NCBI GenBank assembly: GCA_009692065.1 | Contig: SHZY01000022.1 | Span: 1 to 52,065, forward strand | Origin: Gemmataceae bacterium | GTDB lineage: Bacteria; Planctomycetota; Planctomycetia; Gemmatales; Gemmataceae | Reading direction: 5' to 3' | DNA length: 52,065 bases | In this document: piece after piece, positions 16,752 through 26,701 of the stretch | How positions within the stretch are numbered: the stretch's first letter is position 1 | Layout: each line of letters starts with the position of its first letter | Program-made: the position numbers and the translations under genes | Notes under the pieces: model-generated | The model's input: only the letters and a program-made list of their open reading frames with translations | Told to the model about the DNA's origin: nothing | Databases searched by the model: none

Positions 16752-16931
16752 TTCTTCTTCCTGCGGTCATCGCCGCAAGTAGCGCTGTAGTGATAATAGC
16801 TTTGGTGGATGACTGAACATACGCCAGGAATTGACGTTACGTCAAATAGAGCAACGTCGCTTCAGTTCGACGGCTACGATGAAAAGCGAAGCAAAACTCA
16901 TCCAGCGCCAGGCTATATATTTGTTGGAATC

Positions 16932-16964
16932 AGGCTAATTCTTGACAAAGTCCAGAATTAGCCT
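16932..16964. promoter_or_regulatory. Operator palindrome over the promoter of the Fur-family gene
   Basis: AGGCTAATTCT (16932-16942) and AGAATTAGCCT (16954-16964) are exact inverse complements with an 11-base spacer. They bracket the spacer and both hexamers of a sigma-70-like promoter. The placement suggests autoregulation by the Fur/PerR-type protein that starts 11 bases later; this is inference. Confidence 0.72.
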
Positions 16965-16969
16965 ATGAT
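16942..16969 (+). promoter_or_regulatory. Sigma-70-like promoter of the Fur-family gene, possibly leaderless
   Basis: TTGACA (16942-16947), a 16-base spacer and TATGAT (16964-16969). The usual start point, about 7 bases further on, coincides with the ATG at 16976, and no Shine-Dalgarno is visible, so the transcript may start at the start codon. Confidence 0.65.
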
Positions 16970-16975
16970 CAGGTC

Positions 16976-19682
<2,707 letters not shown>

Positions 19683-19988
19683 TCTCAGCGGATAGATAGA
19701 TCCTACGTCGAGGCCGGGACCTGCTCGAAGGTGCCTCCGAGCAAGTCCTGGTCCGAGCCTTCGAGTACTGGCGGAAACGCGACAATGGGGTCGGCGAGCG
19801 TATCGACCCGGCTCAGGGTGTGTCGCTTGCGATGTCTGTTTGCCTGTTCGATGCGGAATGAACGAGCCGTTTGAACCATCGAAAGGCAACTCTACGTCTT
19901 GAGTTACGACAAAATCGCAAAAACACCCTGCTCCAGGCCGGAGCAATTTGAACTCAGCCCGACGTGCGAAACGAGCCGGGAAGTCAAC
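19683..19988. other. Intergenic region downstream of katG
   Basis: About 300 bases with no supported gene or clear katG terminator. A minus-strand open frame crosses it from the tRNA into katG, but it has no family signal and translates the tRNA. Confidence 0.45.
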
Positions 19989-20022
19989 AAAAAAAGCCCT
20001 TCGGCCTGCTGGCCTAAGGGCT
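19989..20022 (-). terminator. Rho-independent terminator of the tRNA-Pro gene
   Basis: On the minus strand a GC-rich stem AGCCCTTAGGCC / GGCCGAAGGGCT, with a 4-base loop, is followed by seven T (complement of 19989-19995), 15 bases beyond the tRNA 3' end. Confidence 0.88.
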
Positions 20023-20037
20023 CTCTGTTGCCTTAAG

Positions 20038-20113
20038 TCGGGGTGACAGGATTTGAACCTGCGACTTCGTGGTCCCAAACCACGCGCTCTAGCCAAGCTG
20101 AGCTACACCCCGT
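20038..20113 (-). tRNA. tRNA-Pro (anticodon TGG)
   Basis: A 76-base cloverleaf: acceptor CGGGGTG / CACCCCG plus discriminator A, D-arm GCTC...GAGC, anticodon stem CGTGG / CCACG with loop TTTGGGA (anticodon TGG, reads CCA and wobble Pro codons), and T-arm GCAGG TTCAAAT CCTGT. The first pair C-G and the TTTGGGA loop are typical of proline tRNAs. The 3' CCA is not encoded. Confidence 0.96.
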
Positions 20114-20119
20114 CTTTGC

Positions 20120-20146
20120 TCCCCTCTCCCTCCGGGAGAGGGGAGA
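20120..20146. repeat. GC-rich palindrome (CTCCCCTCTCCC family)
   Basis: CTCCCCTCTCCC and GGGAGAGGGGAG pair around a tiny loop, between the tRNA and the stop of the gene at 20155. It is an intergenic copy of the family that interrupts coding sequences at 789-835 and 41811-41848. Confidence 0.75.
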
Positions 20147-20154
20147 CGGTTGAT

Positions 20155-20682
20155 CTATTTATTCAATTCGAACGAGTCCAGGAAGATTCCCGCCTCCTTG
20201 GTCGGCGCGGTGCCGAGCACCATCACCTGATAGAGCCGACGACCCACGAGGAAGATCCGCATCCGCGCGATGATGCCCCCGTTCTTCTCGATGATGAGGT
20301 CGCGGCCACGATGGAGATTGTCGCCGTCGCGCAGGTCGGCGATGCGCTCGCTCTGGAGCTTGCCGCCCGAGCTGCTGACCGCGCCGTCGCGGGCATGATC
20401 GAGCCGTTTTTCCAGGTCGCGTTTCTTCACGTCGTCTTCGGAATAATCGCAGTAGCTGATGGCGAAGGCCGCCCCGTTGCGTCCCTCGGCAACCAGGAGG
20501 GTGACGTCGAGGTGCCCCGTCGCGGTCAGGACCTTGCGCTTGCTTTCGGCCGGTTTGCCTGGCATGCCGATCTTGAAACCGCCGTCCTTGGACGTGACCA
20601 TCTTCCAGGTCGCCGGCAGCTCGGGCTGGAGGGCGCCGAGCAAGAGCGGCAATGTCAGACTCAGGGAAATTCGGCCTAGCAT
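20155..20682 (-). CDS. Secreted protein of unknown function
   Basis: A 175-residue protein starting at the ATG at 20682, with GGAGAG upstream; the N terminus MLGRISLSLTLPLLLGALQ is a signal peptide. The mature part begins PATWKMVTSKDGGFKIGMPGKP, then alternates beta strands (LDVTLLVAEGRNGAAFAISYCDY, RIFLVGRRLYQVMVLG) and ends KEAGIFLDSFELNK. This layout recalls PsbP/DUF1795-like small exported domains that bear the FxxxxPGKP start and FLxSFxL end, so a periplasmic or surface role is inferred. The exact function is unknown. Confidence 0.68.
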   Translation of the reverse strand: MLGRISLSLTLPLLLGALQPELPATWKMVTSKDGGFKIGMPGKPAESKRKVLTATGHLDVTLLVAEGRNGAAFAISYCDYSEDDVKKRDLEKRLDHARDGAVSSSGGKLQSERIADLRDGDNLHRGRDLIIEKNGGIIARMRIFLVGRRLYQVMVLGTAPTKEAGIFLDSFELNK

Positions 20683-20741
20683 GATGATGCTCTCCGGGCT
20701 GGCCTGGTTCACGTACCTCATTATAGTCGAAAAAGAAATGG

Positions 20742-20856
20742 TCCACGAAGGACACGAAGTGACACGAAGGGGAATGCGGAGTACATGCAATGCCACTGAG
20801 ATGGAGGGGGCCCGCCAGGTCTTCCCTCTTCGTGCCCCTTCGTGTCCTTCGTGGAT
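20742..20856. repeat. CCACGAAGGACACGAAG inverted repeat
   Basis: TCCACGAAGGACACGAAG at the left end and CTTCGTGTCCTTCGTGGA at the right end face each other across about 75 bases, between parB and the secreted-protein gene. Confidence 0.8.
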
Positions 20857-20866
20857 GATTTCCTCG

Positions 20867-21727
20867 TCACCGCCGCAACACTTCCAGCAAGCGCTCGAAG
20901 TCGTCATTGGATTCGAAGCGCAGCACGAACTGTCCCTTGTCTTTGCTGCGCAGCTTGATCTCGACATGTAGCGCCAGCTTCTGCTTCAGCTCCTCTTCGA
21001 GCCCCTTGACGTGAGCGGTCTTGGCCGAGGTCTCACCGGCTTCGTGGCTGCCATTGGCGTCGGCGGGGCCTTCGTCCTTCTGCTCGCGCATCAATGCCTC
21101 GGTGGCCTTGACGCTCAAGCCCATGGCCACGACCTGTTTGAACATACTGACCTGGCGTTCCTTGTTCTTGATGCCCTTGAGCAGCTTGGCGTGCGCTTCG
21201 CTGATCTGATTCAAACGTACACCGTCCTGCACCTCCGGCGCCAGTTCGAGCAAGTTGACGAGGTTGGTGATCGAAGTGCGCGCCAGGCCAAGCCGCTGGG
21301 CGAGCTGTTCGTGATTGAGCTTGAAGCGATCGATGTAGTCCTTGAATCCCAGCGCCTTCTCAATTGGGTTGAGATCCGCCCGCTGAATGTTCTCGACCAG
21401 GGCGGCTTCATACGCTTGCTGATCGTTGAAATCGACGATACGGATCGGCACCGATTCGAGCCCGGCATTGTGGGCGGCGCGCAAGCGGCGCTCGCCGGCA
21501 ATCAATTGATAGCGATCGCCGACGTGCCGCACCACCAAGGGTTGCAGGATGCCGTGCGACTTGACGCTCGCACTCAGCGCGGCGATTTCGTCTTCATCAA
21601 AGTGTTTGCGTGGCTGAAAGGGATTTTGCTCGATCAAGCCGAGAGCCACCTCTCCCTGACCCTCGAGGGTTGAGGCGCCAGCGCCGAGCAACGCGTCCAG
21701 CCCGCGGCCAAGCCGTTTCTTTTCCAT
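20867..21727 (-). CDS. parB: Chromosome-partitioning protein ParB
   Basis: CTP-dependent DNA clamp that loads at parS and spreads to organise origin segregation. The N terminus KKRLGRGLDALLG is the ParA-contact region. The ParB/Srx CTPase domain runs from NPFQPRKHFDEDEIAAL through the GERRLRAAHNAG motif (C-motif 2) and ENIQRADLNPIEKA (C-motif 3). The helix-turn-helix that reads parS is near LAQRLGLARTSITNLVNLL. The C terminus (EIKLRSKDKGQFVLRFES) is the dimerisation domain. At 286 residues it is normal. Four parS sites lie 93-242 bases upstream of its start. No parA gene is next to it in the window, which is unusual. Confidence 0.97.
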   Translation of the reverse strand: MEKKRLGRGLDALLGAGASTLEGQGEVALGLIEQNPFQPRKHFDEDEIAALSASVKSHGILQPLVVRHVGDRYQLIAGERRLRAAHNAGLESVPIRIVDFNDQQAYEAALVENIQRADLNPIEKALGFKDYIDRFKLNHEQLAQRLGLARTSITNLVNLLELAPEVQDGVRLNQISEAHAKLLKGIKNKERQVSMFKQVVAMGLSVKATEALMREQKDEGPADANGSHEAGETSAKTAHVKGLEEELKQKLALHVEIKLRSKDKGQFVLRFESNDDFERLLEVLRR

Positions 21728-21819
21728 GTCCCTACCCTCCCGTGAACGAGTAATCGTTAAACCTGGCGCAGCTTAGCATGAAGGGCGAAAAGGAAACAAG
21801 GTTGGTGTGGCGGGTACAA

Positions 21820-21835
21820 TGTTCCACGTGGAACA
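21820..21835. promoter_or_regulatory. parS site 1
   Basis: TGTTCCACGTGGAACA, a perfect 16-bp palindrome one base from the canonical TGTTNCACGTGAAACA. First of four copies upstream of parB. Confidence 0.93.
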
Positions 21836-21864
21836 TTCTGCCAGATCGGCAGTCTCGGCCCCAA

Positions 21865-21880
21865 TGTTCCACGTGGAACA
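21865..21880. promoter_or_regulatory. parS site 2
   Basis: An identical 16-bp TGTTCCACGTGGAACA, 45 bases after site 1. The spacer before it contains CTGCCAGATCGGCAG, itself palindromic. Confidence 0.93.
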
Positions 21881-21909
21881 TCTGGCCCGACCGGCAACGT
21901 TGACCGCAA

Positions 21910-21925
21910 TGTTCCACGTGGAACA
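21910..21925. promoter_or_regulatory. parS site 3
   Basis: An identical TGTTCCACGTGGAACA, 45 bases after site 2. The spacer before it is a diverged version of the unit (CTGGCCCGACCGGCAA). Confidence 0.93.
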
Positions 21926-21953
21926 TTCTGCCAGATCGGCAGACGTGGCGCAA

Positions 21954-21969
21954 TGTTCCACGTGGAACA
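21954..21969. promoter_or_regulatory. parS site 4
   Basis: An identical TGTTCCACGTGGAACA, 44 bases after site 3, again preceded by CTGCCAGATCGGCAG. The array looks like tandem duplication of a 45-bp unit. Confidence 0.93.
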
Positions 21970-22048
21970 TTGGCTGGCAAGGTGGGTGCATACTATCCCA
22001 ATGCTTAGTGGACCATGAACGGGCAGAAAAAAGCAAGCGGAGTTTATT

Positions 22049-22132
22049 GGCGAGCCGAGCTCCGTAAAGAGCCGGGTTACGCGGCCTGTTACCGCGTGCC
22101 CTAACCCGGCCGTTTACGCGGCTCGGCTCGCC
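22049..22132. repeat. GGCGAGCCGAGC inverted repeat
   Basis: GGCGAGCCGAGC and GCTCGGCTCGCC at the ends enclose inner arms CCGGGTTACGCGG / CCGCGTGCCCTAACCCGG. It is related to 45130-45194 and to the fragment inside the PmoA-family gene at 25698-25727. Confidence 0.78.
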
Positions 22133-22431
22133 GAATGAAACTGCTCTTTTTTTCTTGCAGATGGTTGTTGTAAGATTCGCCCGTCGAATGTCGGAACCAT
22201 TCGACGCAAGGCCAGGAACACGGATGTCTCCAGGCTCGAGAGAAGAGGACCCGATGAACTCCACTCCGATTGCTTCACACCGTCCCATCGAACGACCCCC
22301 CACGATTTCCATCCACACTCTCGCGAGTTCTGCCATCTGATTGCATTCCCACGCAATCGATTGCAGACCTTTTCTTCTTGGCCGCCGAACGGTCGGCGGG
22401 CCAACCGTGCTCCGTGCGCCTTGAGATCTCA
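22133..22431. other. Gene-free intergenic region
   Basis: Between the repeat and the next palindrome I see only short open frames without family signals (for example a 61-codon frame from 22155). Nothing is called. Confidence 0.4.
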
Positions 22432-22474
22432 GCCGCTTGCGGCTTAGCAGCCTGGCTGCTACGCCGCAAGCGGC
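22432..22474. repeat. Palindromic repeat of the CCGCTTGCGGC family
   Basis: GCCGCTTGCGGCTTAGCAGC faces GCTGCTACGCCGCAAGCGGC. It lies just upstream of the PseG-like gene. Confidence 0.75.
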
Positions 22475-22499
22475 AACTCGAACACGGAAGGAACAGAGA

Positions 22500-23606
22500 A
22501 TGACTCGCGACCCGATCATCGTGCGTGTGGATGCAACGACTCAGGGCGGCTACGAACGGCTGGCGCGCTGCATGACGCTCGCGGCAGCCGTCCAGCGCCG
22601 CCGACGCCCCGTTTACTTTCTGTCACTTCTGGAGCCGAACGGCCTGGCGATGGGCATCAAACGCGCCGGCAATAACTGGATCGCCGCCGACTATCCTGCC
22701 GGATCCGCCGGCGACGCCCAGCAGATGCAACGCGAAATCGCCCGCCTGCATCCCGCCGCGGTCTTTGTGGATGGCCCCGATGTCACCACCAATTACCTGA
22801 GCGAGATTGCGGCCACGGGCGTCTTGCTCGCCGGCATGGATCATGCCGCTCTTGTACGTTTTCCAACCAAGCTGCTCATCAACCCGCTTTTGGCGCCGAA
22901 TCGCGAGAGTTATGAGCACGAAACCGATACGCAGCTCCTCCTCGGCAAGCGTTACGCCATGGTTCGCCCCGAAATCCGTCGTCAACGCCAGACGCGCTCG
23001 CAGGAACCGCCTCCCATCGCAACCCAGAACGGCACCATTATCAGCAGTCAATATCGCGTTCTGCTGGCGCTGGGTGAGGACGATCCCAACCTGATGACGA
23101 TGGACCTGGCCAAGCTAATTGTCAACGCCCCGCGCGTCGGCAAGGTGGACATTGTCGTTCGTCGCGAGCATCCCCAGCTCGAAGAAATCCGTGCCATGGT
23201 GGAAGAACACAAGGAATTGATGACGCTCGCCCTGGAACCGGCGGAGATCTCCAACCGCATTACGCGCTGCCATTTCGCCCTGACCTCCGGCAGCGGCTGG
23301 TCGCTCGAACTGGCCTGCGTCGGCGTCCCGCAGTTGTTGCTTTTGCAAAACGAGATGCACTGGCCCAACGCCCAGCGGCTGGAGGATGAAGGCGCCGCCG
23401 CGGTCCTGGGCTGGCACGAGAATGTCTCCGCCCAGACCATCCGGGCCGGCGTGCAGAACCTCATCGCCGACGCCCTCGATCGCAAGTCGATGGCCCGCTG
23501 TGGCCGCAAGCTGATCGATGGCCGCGGGCCCGATCGGCTCGTCACCGCGATGGAAATTCTGCTCAGCCCTCAGCAAGTGGGCGAGGCGACGCGGCAGGCT
23601 GCGTAG
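22500..23606 (+). CDS. PseG-like / GT-B-fold sugar-nucleotide processing protein
   Basis: A 368-residue protein with AAGGAA eight bases before the ATG. The opening IIVRVDATTQGGYERLARCMTLA parallels the RxDxxxxxGxGHxxRCxxLA start of PseG-type UDP-sugar hydrolases, with Tyr-Glu in place of Gly-His. The second half has a GT-B pattern: VLLALGEDDPNL (strand/loop), VDIVVRREHP, ISNRITRCHFALTSGSGWSLELACVGVPQLLLL, which matches the donor-site segment of PseG/MurG. The change at the catalytic His suggests altered chemistry or a binding role. It might act in glycosylation of surface polymers, but no other nonulosonate gene is near. It stands alone. Confidence 0.6.
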   Translation: MTRDPIIVRVDATTQGGYERLARCMTLAAAVQRRRRPVYFLSLLEPNGLAMGIKRAGNNWIAADYPAGSAGDAQQMQREIARLHPAAVFVDGPDVTTNYLSEIAATGVLLAGMDHAALVRFPTKLLINPLLAPNRESYEHETDTQLLLGKRYAMVRPEIRRQRQTRSQEPPPIATQNGTIISSQYRVLLALGEDDPNLMTMDLAKLIVNAPRVGKVDIVVRREHPQLEEIRAMVEEHKELMTLALEPAEISNRITRCHFALTSGSGWSLELACVGVPQLLLLQNEMHWPNAQRLEDEGAAAVLGWHENVSAQTIRAGVQNLIADALDRKSMARCGRKLIDGRGPDRLVTAMEILLSPQQVGEATRQAA

Positions 23607-23734
23607 TCAGTGGTCAGTAGCAAGAATTGCAAAGCCCCAGGATACTCTGGCATCGCTGGGGCTTCTTGCTTCCATTGCATTCGCGCATACCACTAATCAC
23701 TAGCCACGGACTACTGACCACTGACAACGGACAC
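23606..23734. repeat. TAGTCAGTGGTCAGT inverted repeat
   Basis: GTAGTCAGTGGTCAGT near 23602-23619 faces ACTACTGACCACTGAC near 23710-23725, enclosing the terminator-like stem at 23634-23668. It fills the gap before fumC. Confidence 0.65.
23634..23668 (+). terminator. Terminator-like hairpin before fumC
   Basis: GCCCCAG (23634-23640) pairs with CTGGGGC (23656-23662), followed by TTCTTGCTT. A short T-rich tail makes it a plausible but not strong rho-independent terminator of the PseG-like gene. Confidence 0.55.
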
Positions 23735-23740
23735 CGAACC

Positions 23741-25177
23741 ATGACCGAATTCCGCATTGAAAAAGATTCCATGGGCGACGTCAAAGTCCCCGCCCAAGCC
23801 TACTACGGCGCGCAAACCCAGCGGGCCGTCGCGAACTTCCCGATCTCGCACATGCCGTTGCCAAAGAAATTGATCCACGCCCTCGGCCTTGTCAAGGTCG
23901 CGGCGGCGATCGCCAATCACGATCTCGGCAAGCTGAAGCACGAGATCGCCGAGCCGATCATTCTGGCGGCGCGCGAGGTCGCGGCCGGCAAGCACGACAA
24001 GGAGTTCCCGATCGACGTCTATCAGACCGGCTCGGGCACCTCGTCCAACATGAACGCCAACGAGGTGATCTCGAATCGCGCGATCGAGATCATCGGCAAG
24101 AGCCGCTTCGAGGCCAAGAAGCCGATCCACCCCAACGATCACGTCAACATGGGACAATCCACCAACGACATGTTCCCGACGGCAATCCACGTCGCCGCCG
24201 GCCAGGCGATTGCCAAGGACCTGATCCATCATTTGCAACATTTTCACGGCGTCCTGGCGGAGAAAGCGAAGGAGTGGGACGACATTATCAAGATTGGCCG
24301 CACGCATCTGGCTGATGCGACGCCGATTCGCCTGGGACAAGAGGTGAGCGGCTACGCCCGGCAGATCGAACTGTGCATCGACCGCGCCAAGCGCGCCCTG
24401 CATGCCGTGGTCGAACTCCCCGCCGGCGGCACCGCGGTCGGCACCGGCATCAACACCCATCCCGACTTCGGCTCGAAAGTCGCCGACGTACTTGCAAAGG
24501 AAACGGGAGTCCCCTTCTGCGAGGCGCTTAATCACTTCGAAGCCAACGCCAACCGCGACGGCCTGGTCGAGTGCTCCGGTCAGTTGCGGGCCATTGCCGT
24601 CAGCCTGTTCTCGATCGCCAACAACCTCCGCTGGCTCGGCTCCGGCCCGCGCTGCGGCTTCTTCGAGATCATCCTGCCCGACTTGCAGCCCGGTTCCTCG
24701 ATCATGCCCGGCAAGGTCAACCCGGTGATGTGCGAATCGATGATGCAAGCCTGCGCCCGCGTCATGGGCAACGATCAGACCATCGCGTTCTCGGGCGCCA
24801 CCGGCGGCCAGTTCGAGCTGAACATCATGATGCCCGTCATGGGCCTGGCCATCATCGAGAGCATCGACTTGCTGAGCGCGAGCGTGAAAGCGTTCATCGA
24901 TTTCTGCGCCTTGGAGATGGAGGCCAACCGCGCCGCCTGCGAAAAGCAGGTCGAGTGGAGCATGGCGATGGTGACCAGCCTCAACCCGCTGATCGGCTAC
25001 GACGTCGCCGCCGCCGTCGCCAAGGAAGCGTTCAAGGTCGGCAAAACGGTGCGCGACCTCTGCCTGGACAAGATGAAGGCCGGCACGCTGAAGAAAAAGG
25101 ACTCAGACGCGGTGGTGACGGAGGCGGAATTGAGCAAGGCGCTGGATTTGCGTTCGATGACGGAGGCGTCGGCGTAG
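23741..25177 (+). CDS. fumC: Fumarate hydratase class II
   Basis: TCA-cycle enzyme that hydrates fumarate to L-malate; an oxygen-stable, iron-free homotetramer. The start at 23741 gives MTEFRIEKDSMGDVKVPA, the usual class II N terminus. Active-site segments: SGTSSNMNANEV, HPNDHVNMGQSTNDMFPTAI, KIGRTHLADATPI with catalytic His, and the superfamily signature GSSIMPGKVNPV. The final domain (TSLNPLIGYDVAAAVAKEA) is complete. 478 residues is within the usual range. It stands alone, without other TCA genes. Confidence 0.96.
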   Translation: MTEFRIEKDSMGDVKVPAQAYYGAQTQRAVANFPISHMPLPKKLIHALGLVKVAAAIANHDLGKLKHEIAEPIILAAREVAAGKHDKEFPIDVYQTGSGTSSNMNANEVISNRAIEIIGKSRFEAKKPIHPNDHVNMGQSTNDMFPTAIHVAAGQAIAKDLIHHLQHFHGVLAEKAKEWDDIIKIGRTHLADATPIRLGQEVSGYARQIELCIDRAKRALHAVVELPAGGTAVGTGINTHPDFGSKVADVLAKETGVPFCEALNHFEANANRDGLVECSGQLRAIAVSLFSIANNLRWLGSGPRCGFFEIILPDLQPGSSIMPGKVNPVMCESMMQACARVMGNDQTIAFSGATGGQFELNIMMPVMGLAIIESIDLLSASVKAFIDFCALEMEANRAACEKQVEWSMAMVTSLNPLIGYDVAAAVAKEAFKVGKTVRDLCLDKMKAGTLKKKDSDAVVTEAELSKALDLRSMTEASA

Positions 25178-25218
25178 GCCGTAGTCTCGCGTTTCAACCA
25201 CGCCCAGAAGCGACAGTG

Positions 25219-25446
25219 ATGATCACGGAGAAAGCCAAATTTTTTGCGAGGCTCTGCACGCTAGACTACAAAGGAATCACGAAAGAAAGGCGGATGGCAA
25301 TCACGTGCAAAACCTTTCGGAAGTTCATTTGGCATCTTTTTGTCGGGAAAAAGATCCGTGAGGCAGTTGATTTCGTGGAGAAGGTATCCGAAGGACACGC
25401 CGCCAAGAAGCAGTCCCGACGGCCTGACTCTGGCAGTCGCCGTTAA
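25219..25446 (+). CDS. Small hypothetical protein, doubtful
   Basis: A 75-codon frame starting MITEKAKFFARLCTLDYKGI, rich in Lys and hydrophobics and with lower GC than its surroundings. There is no Shine-Dalgarno. It overlaps the WD40 remnant in another frame. It could be a foreign or decayed fragment rather than a gene. Confidence 0.25.
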   Translation: MITEKAKFFARLCTLDYKGITKERRMAITCKTFRKFIWHLFVGKKIREAVDFVEKVSEGHAAKKQSRRPDSGSRR

Positions 25447-25637
25447 TCATTCCCGGGTGTTCTTCTATGACCCGGCCACGTTGCGGCAACGGTTCATGAT
25501 CGACCTGCGCAAGGAGCAGAAGGACACGAGCGCGCCGCACGCCATCGCATATCATCCGGATATGCCGGCGGTTCGCGGTGGCGCGCGGGGCGGCGATTTA
25601 CCTGTTCAATTTGGATGCATTCGATAAGGGAAAATGA
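25340..25637 (+). pseudogene. Remnant of a WD40-repeat protein gene
   Basis: One frame reads SPDGLTLAVAVNHSRVFFYD followed by PATLRQRFMIDLRKEQ, a WD40 blade. Near 25565-25570 the similarity shifts frame and continues as RFAVARGAAIYLFNLDAFDK to a TGA at 25635-25637, which overlaps the ATG of the next gene. There is no N-terminal half. It is the C-terminal stub of a WD40 protein with at least one frameshift. Confidence 0.6.
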
Positions 25638-26623
25638 CACCCATGCGCCGCTTCCTCCTCTTCGCGTTCCTCTGCGTTCATCTCGTTCCGACGCCGCAAC
25701 CCGGCCACATACGGGGCTCGGCTCACAACGAGCCCAAGCCGGCGCCGCGCATGCAGGCGGTGCCGCAACCGTACGATCAAGTGTCGTTCCAGCGTGACGG
25801 CGTCGAGATTGCTCGCTTCCACTTCGGTCCCACGCTCAAACGGCCGTTCGTTTTCCCGCTGATCGGACCATCCGGCCGCTCCCTGACGCGCATGGGGCAT
25901 CCGCACGATCCGGTCGGGCATAGCCATCATAACTCCGTGTGGATCGCCCACAACGATGTCAACGGCGTCACCTTTTGGGGCGACACCGGCAAGAACACGG
26001 GCCGTATCGTCCATCAACGCGTCGAGAAGCTGACCGACGACGATAAGGAAGTGTCCGTCACCTCGCTCAATCACTGGATCGAGGACGCGACCAAGAAAAC
26101 GCTGCTGATCGAACGCCGCAAGACGACGGTGCAAATCCTGGATAAAGGCGAATGGCGGCTGATTCTCGATCTGCAATTCGAAGCGAAGGATGAAGTCACG
26201 CTCGGCAAGTCGCCGTTCGGCATGGCGGCGGTGCGCATGGAGAAATCGATCGGCGTCAACGACGGCGGAGGCACGATGCGCAACTCAAGCGGCCAGGTCA
26301 ACGAGAAGGAAGTCTTCTGGAAGCCGGCGAAGTGGGTCGATTACTCCGGCGCCATCGCAGACAAGACGATCGAAGGAATCACGCTTCTGGACCATCCGGG
26401 CAATCCGAATCGCCCCTCGGTGTTCCACGTCCGCAATGACAGCTGGATGGGGGCATCACTGACGTTCGCAGGGCCGATGAAAATCGCACCAGGCCAACCG
26501 CTACGGCTGCGCTATGGGATGGTTGTTCATGCAGGGATGCCGAGTGCGGAAGTGCTGGAGGCACGCTGGGCGGCGTTTGCGAAGACGGAAGTGGTCGATC
26601 TGGCGCCCGTCAAGAAAAAGTGA
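25634..26623 (+). CDS. Secreted PmoA-family (DUF6807) protein
   Basis: A 329-residue exported protein with signal peptide MTPMRRFLLFAFLCVHLVP. The name PmoA here is a database label; members are found next to sugar-degradation genes in planctomycetes and Bacteroidetes and are not methane oxygenase. Typical landmarks: PFVFPLIGPSGRSLTR, GHPHDPVGHSHHNSVWIAHN, VNGVTFWGD, then GITLLDHPGNPNRPSVFHVR and LRLRYGMVVHAG near the C terminus. His-rich HPHDPVGHSHH may bind metal. Residues near 22-32 (PQPGHIRGSAH) come from a palindromic repeat inserted after the signal peptide. Its ATG overlaps the TGA of the WD40 remnant. Confidence 0.85.
   Translation: MTPMRRFLLFAFLCVHLVPTPQPGHIRGSAHNEPKPAPRMQAVPQPYDQVSFQRDGVEIARFHFGPTLKRPFVFPLIGPSGRSLTRMGHPHDPVGHSHHNSVWIAHNDVNGVTFWGDTGKNTGRIVHQRVEKLTDDDKEVSVTSLNHWIEDATKKTLLIERRKTTVQILDKGEWRLILDLQFEAKDEVTLGKSPFGMAAVRMEKSIGVNDGGGTMRNSSGQVNEKEVFWKPAKWVDYSGAIADKTIEGITLLDHPGNPNRPSVFHVRNDSWMGASLTFAGPMKIAPGQPLRLRYGMVVHAGMPSAEVLEARWAAFAKTEVVDLAPVKKK
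25698..25727. repeat. Half-copy of a GAGCCGAGCCCC repeat inside a CDS
   Basis: The reverse complement, GTGAGCCGAGCCCCGTA followed by GGCCGGGTT, matches the start of the element at 45129-45157. It is translated in frame behind the signal peptide of the PmoA-family protein. Confidence 0.65.
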
Positions 26624-26631
26624 TCCGGGGT

Positions 26632-26689
26632 GCTTGCGGCCTAGCGCTCGCTGGGCGATGTCATCGCGAGCGCTAAGCCGCAAGCGGCC
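26632..26689. repeat. Palindromic repeat of the CCGCTTGCGGC family
   Basis: GCTTGCGGCCTAGCGCTCGC faces GCGAGCGCTAAGCCGCAAGC. It lies between convergent genes, so it may terminate both. Confidence 0.75.
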
Positions 26690-26701
26690 TGGAGGACAGA
26701 T

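Noticed and set aside
21820..21969. Possible CRISPR array or iteron origin
   Set aside because: The repeated 16-mer is parS and the spacers are related to each other; neither CRISPR repeats nor DnaA boxes are seen.
21732..21980. Minus-strand open frame with repeated MFHVEH
   Set aside because: It is the translation of the parS array and carries no protein signal.
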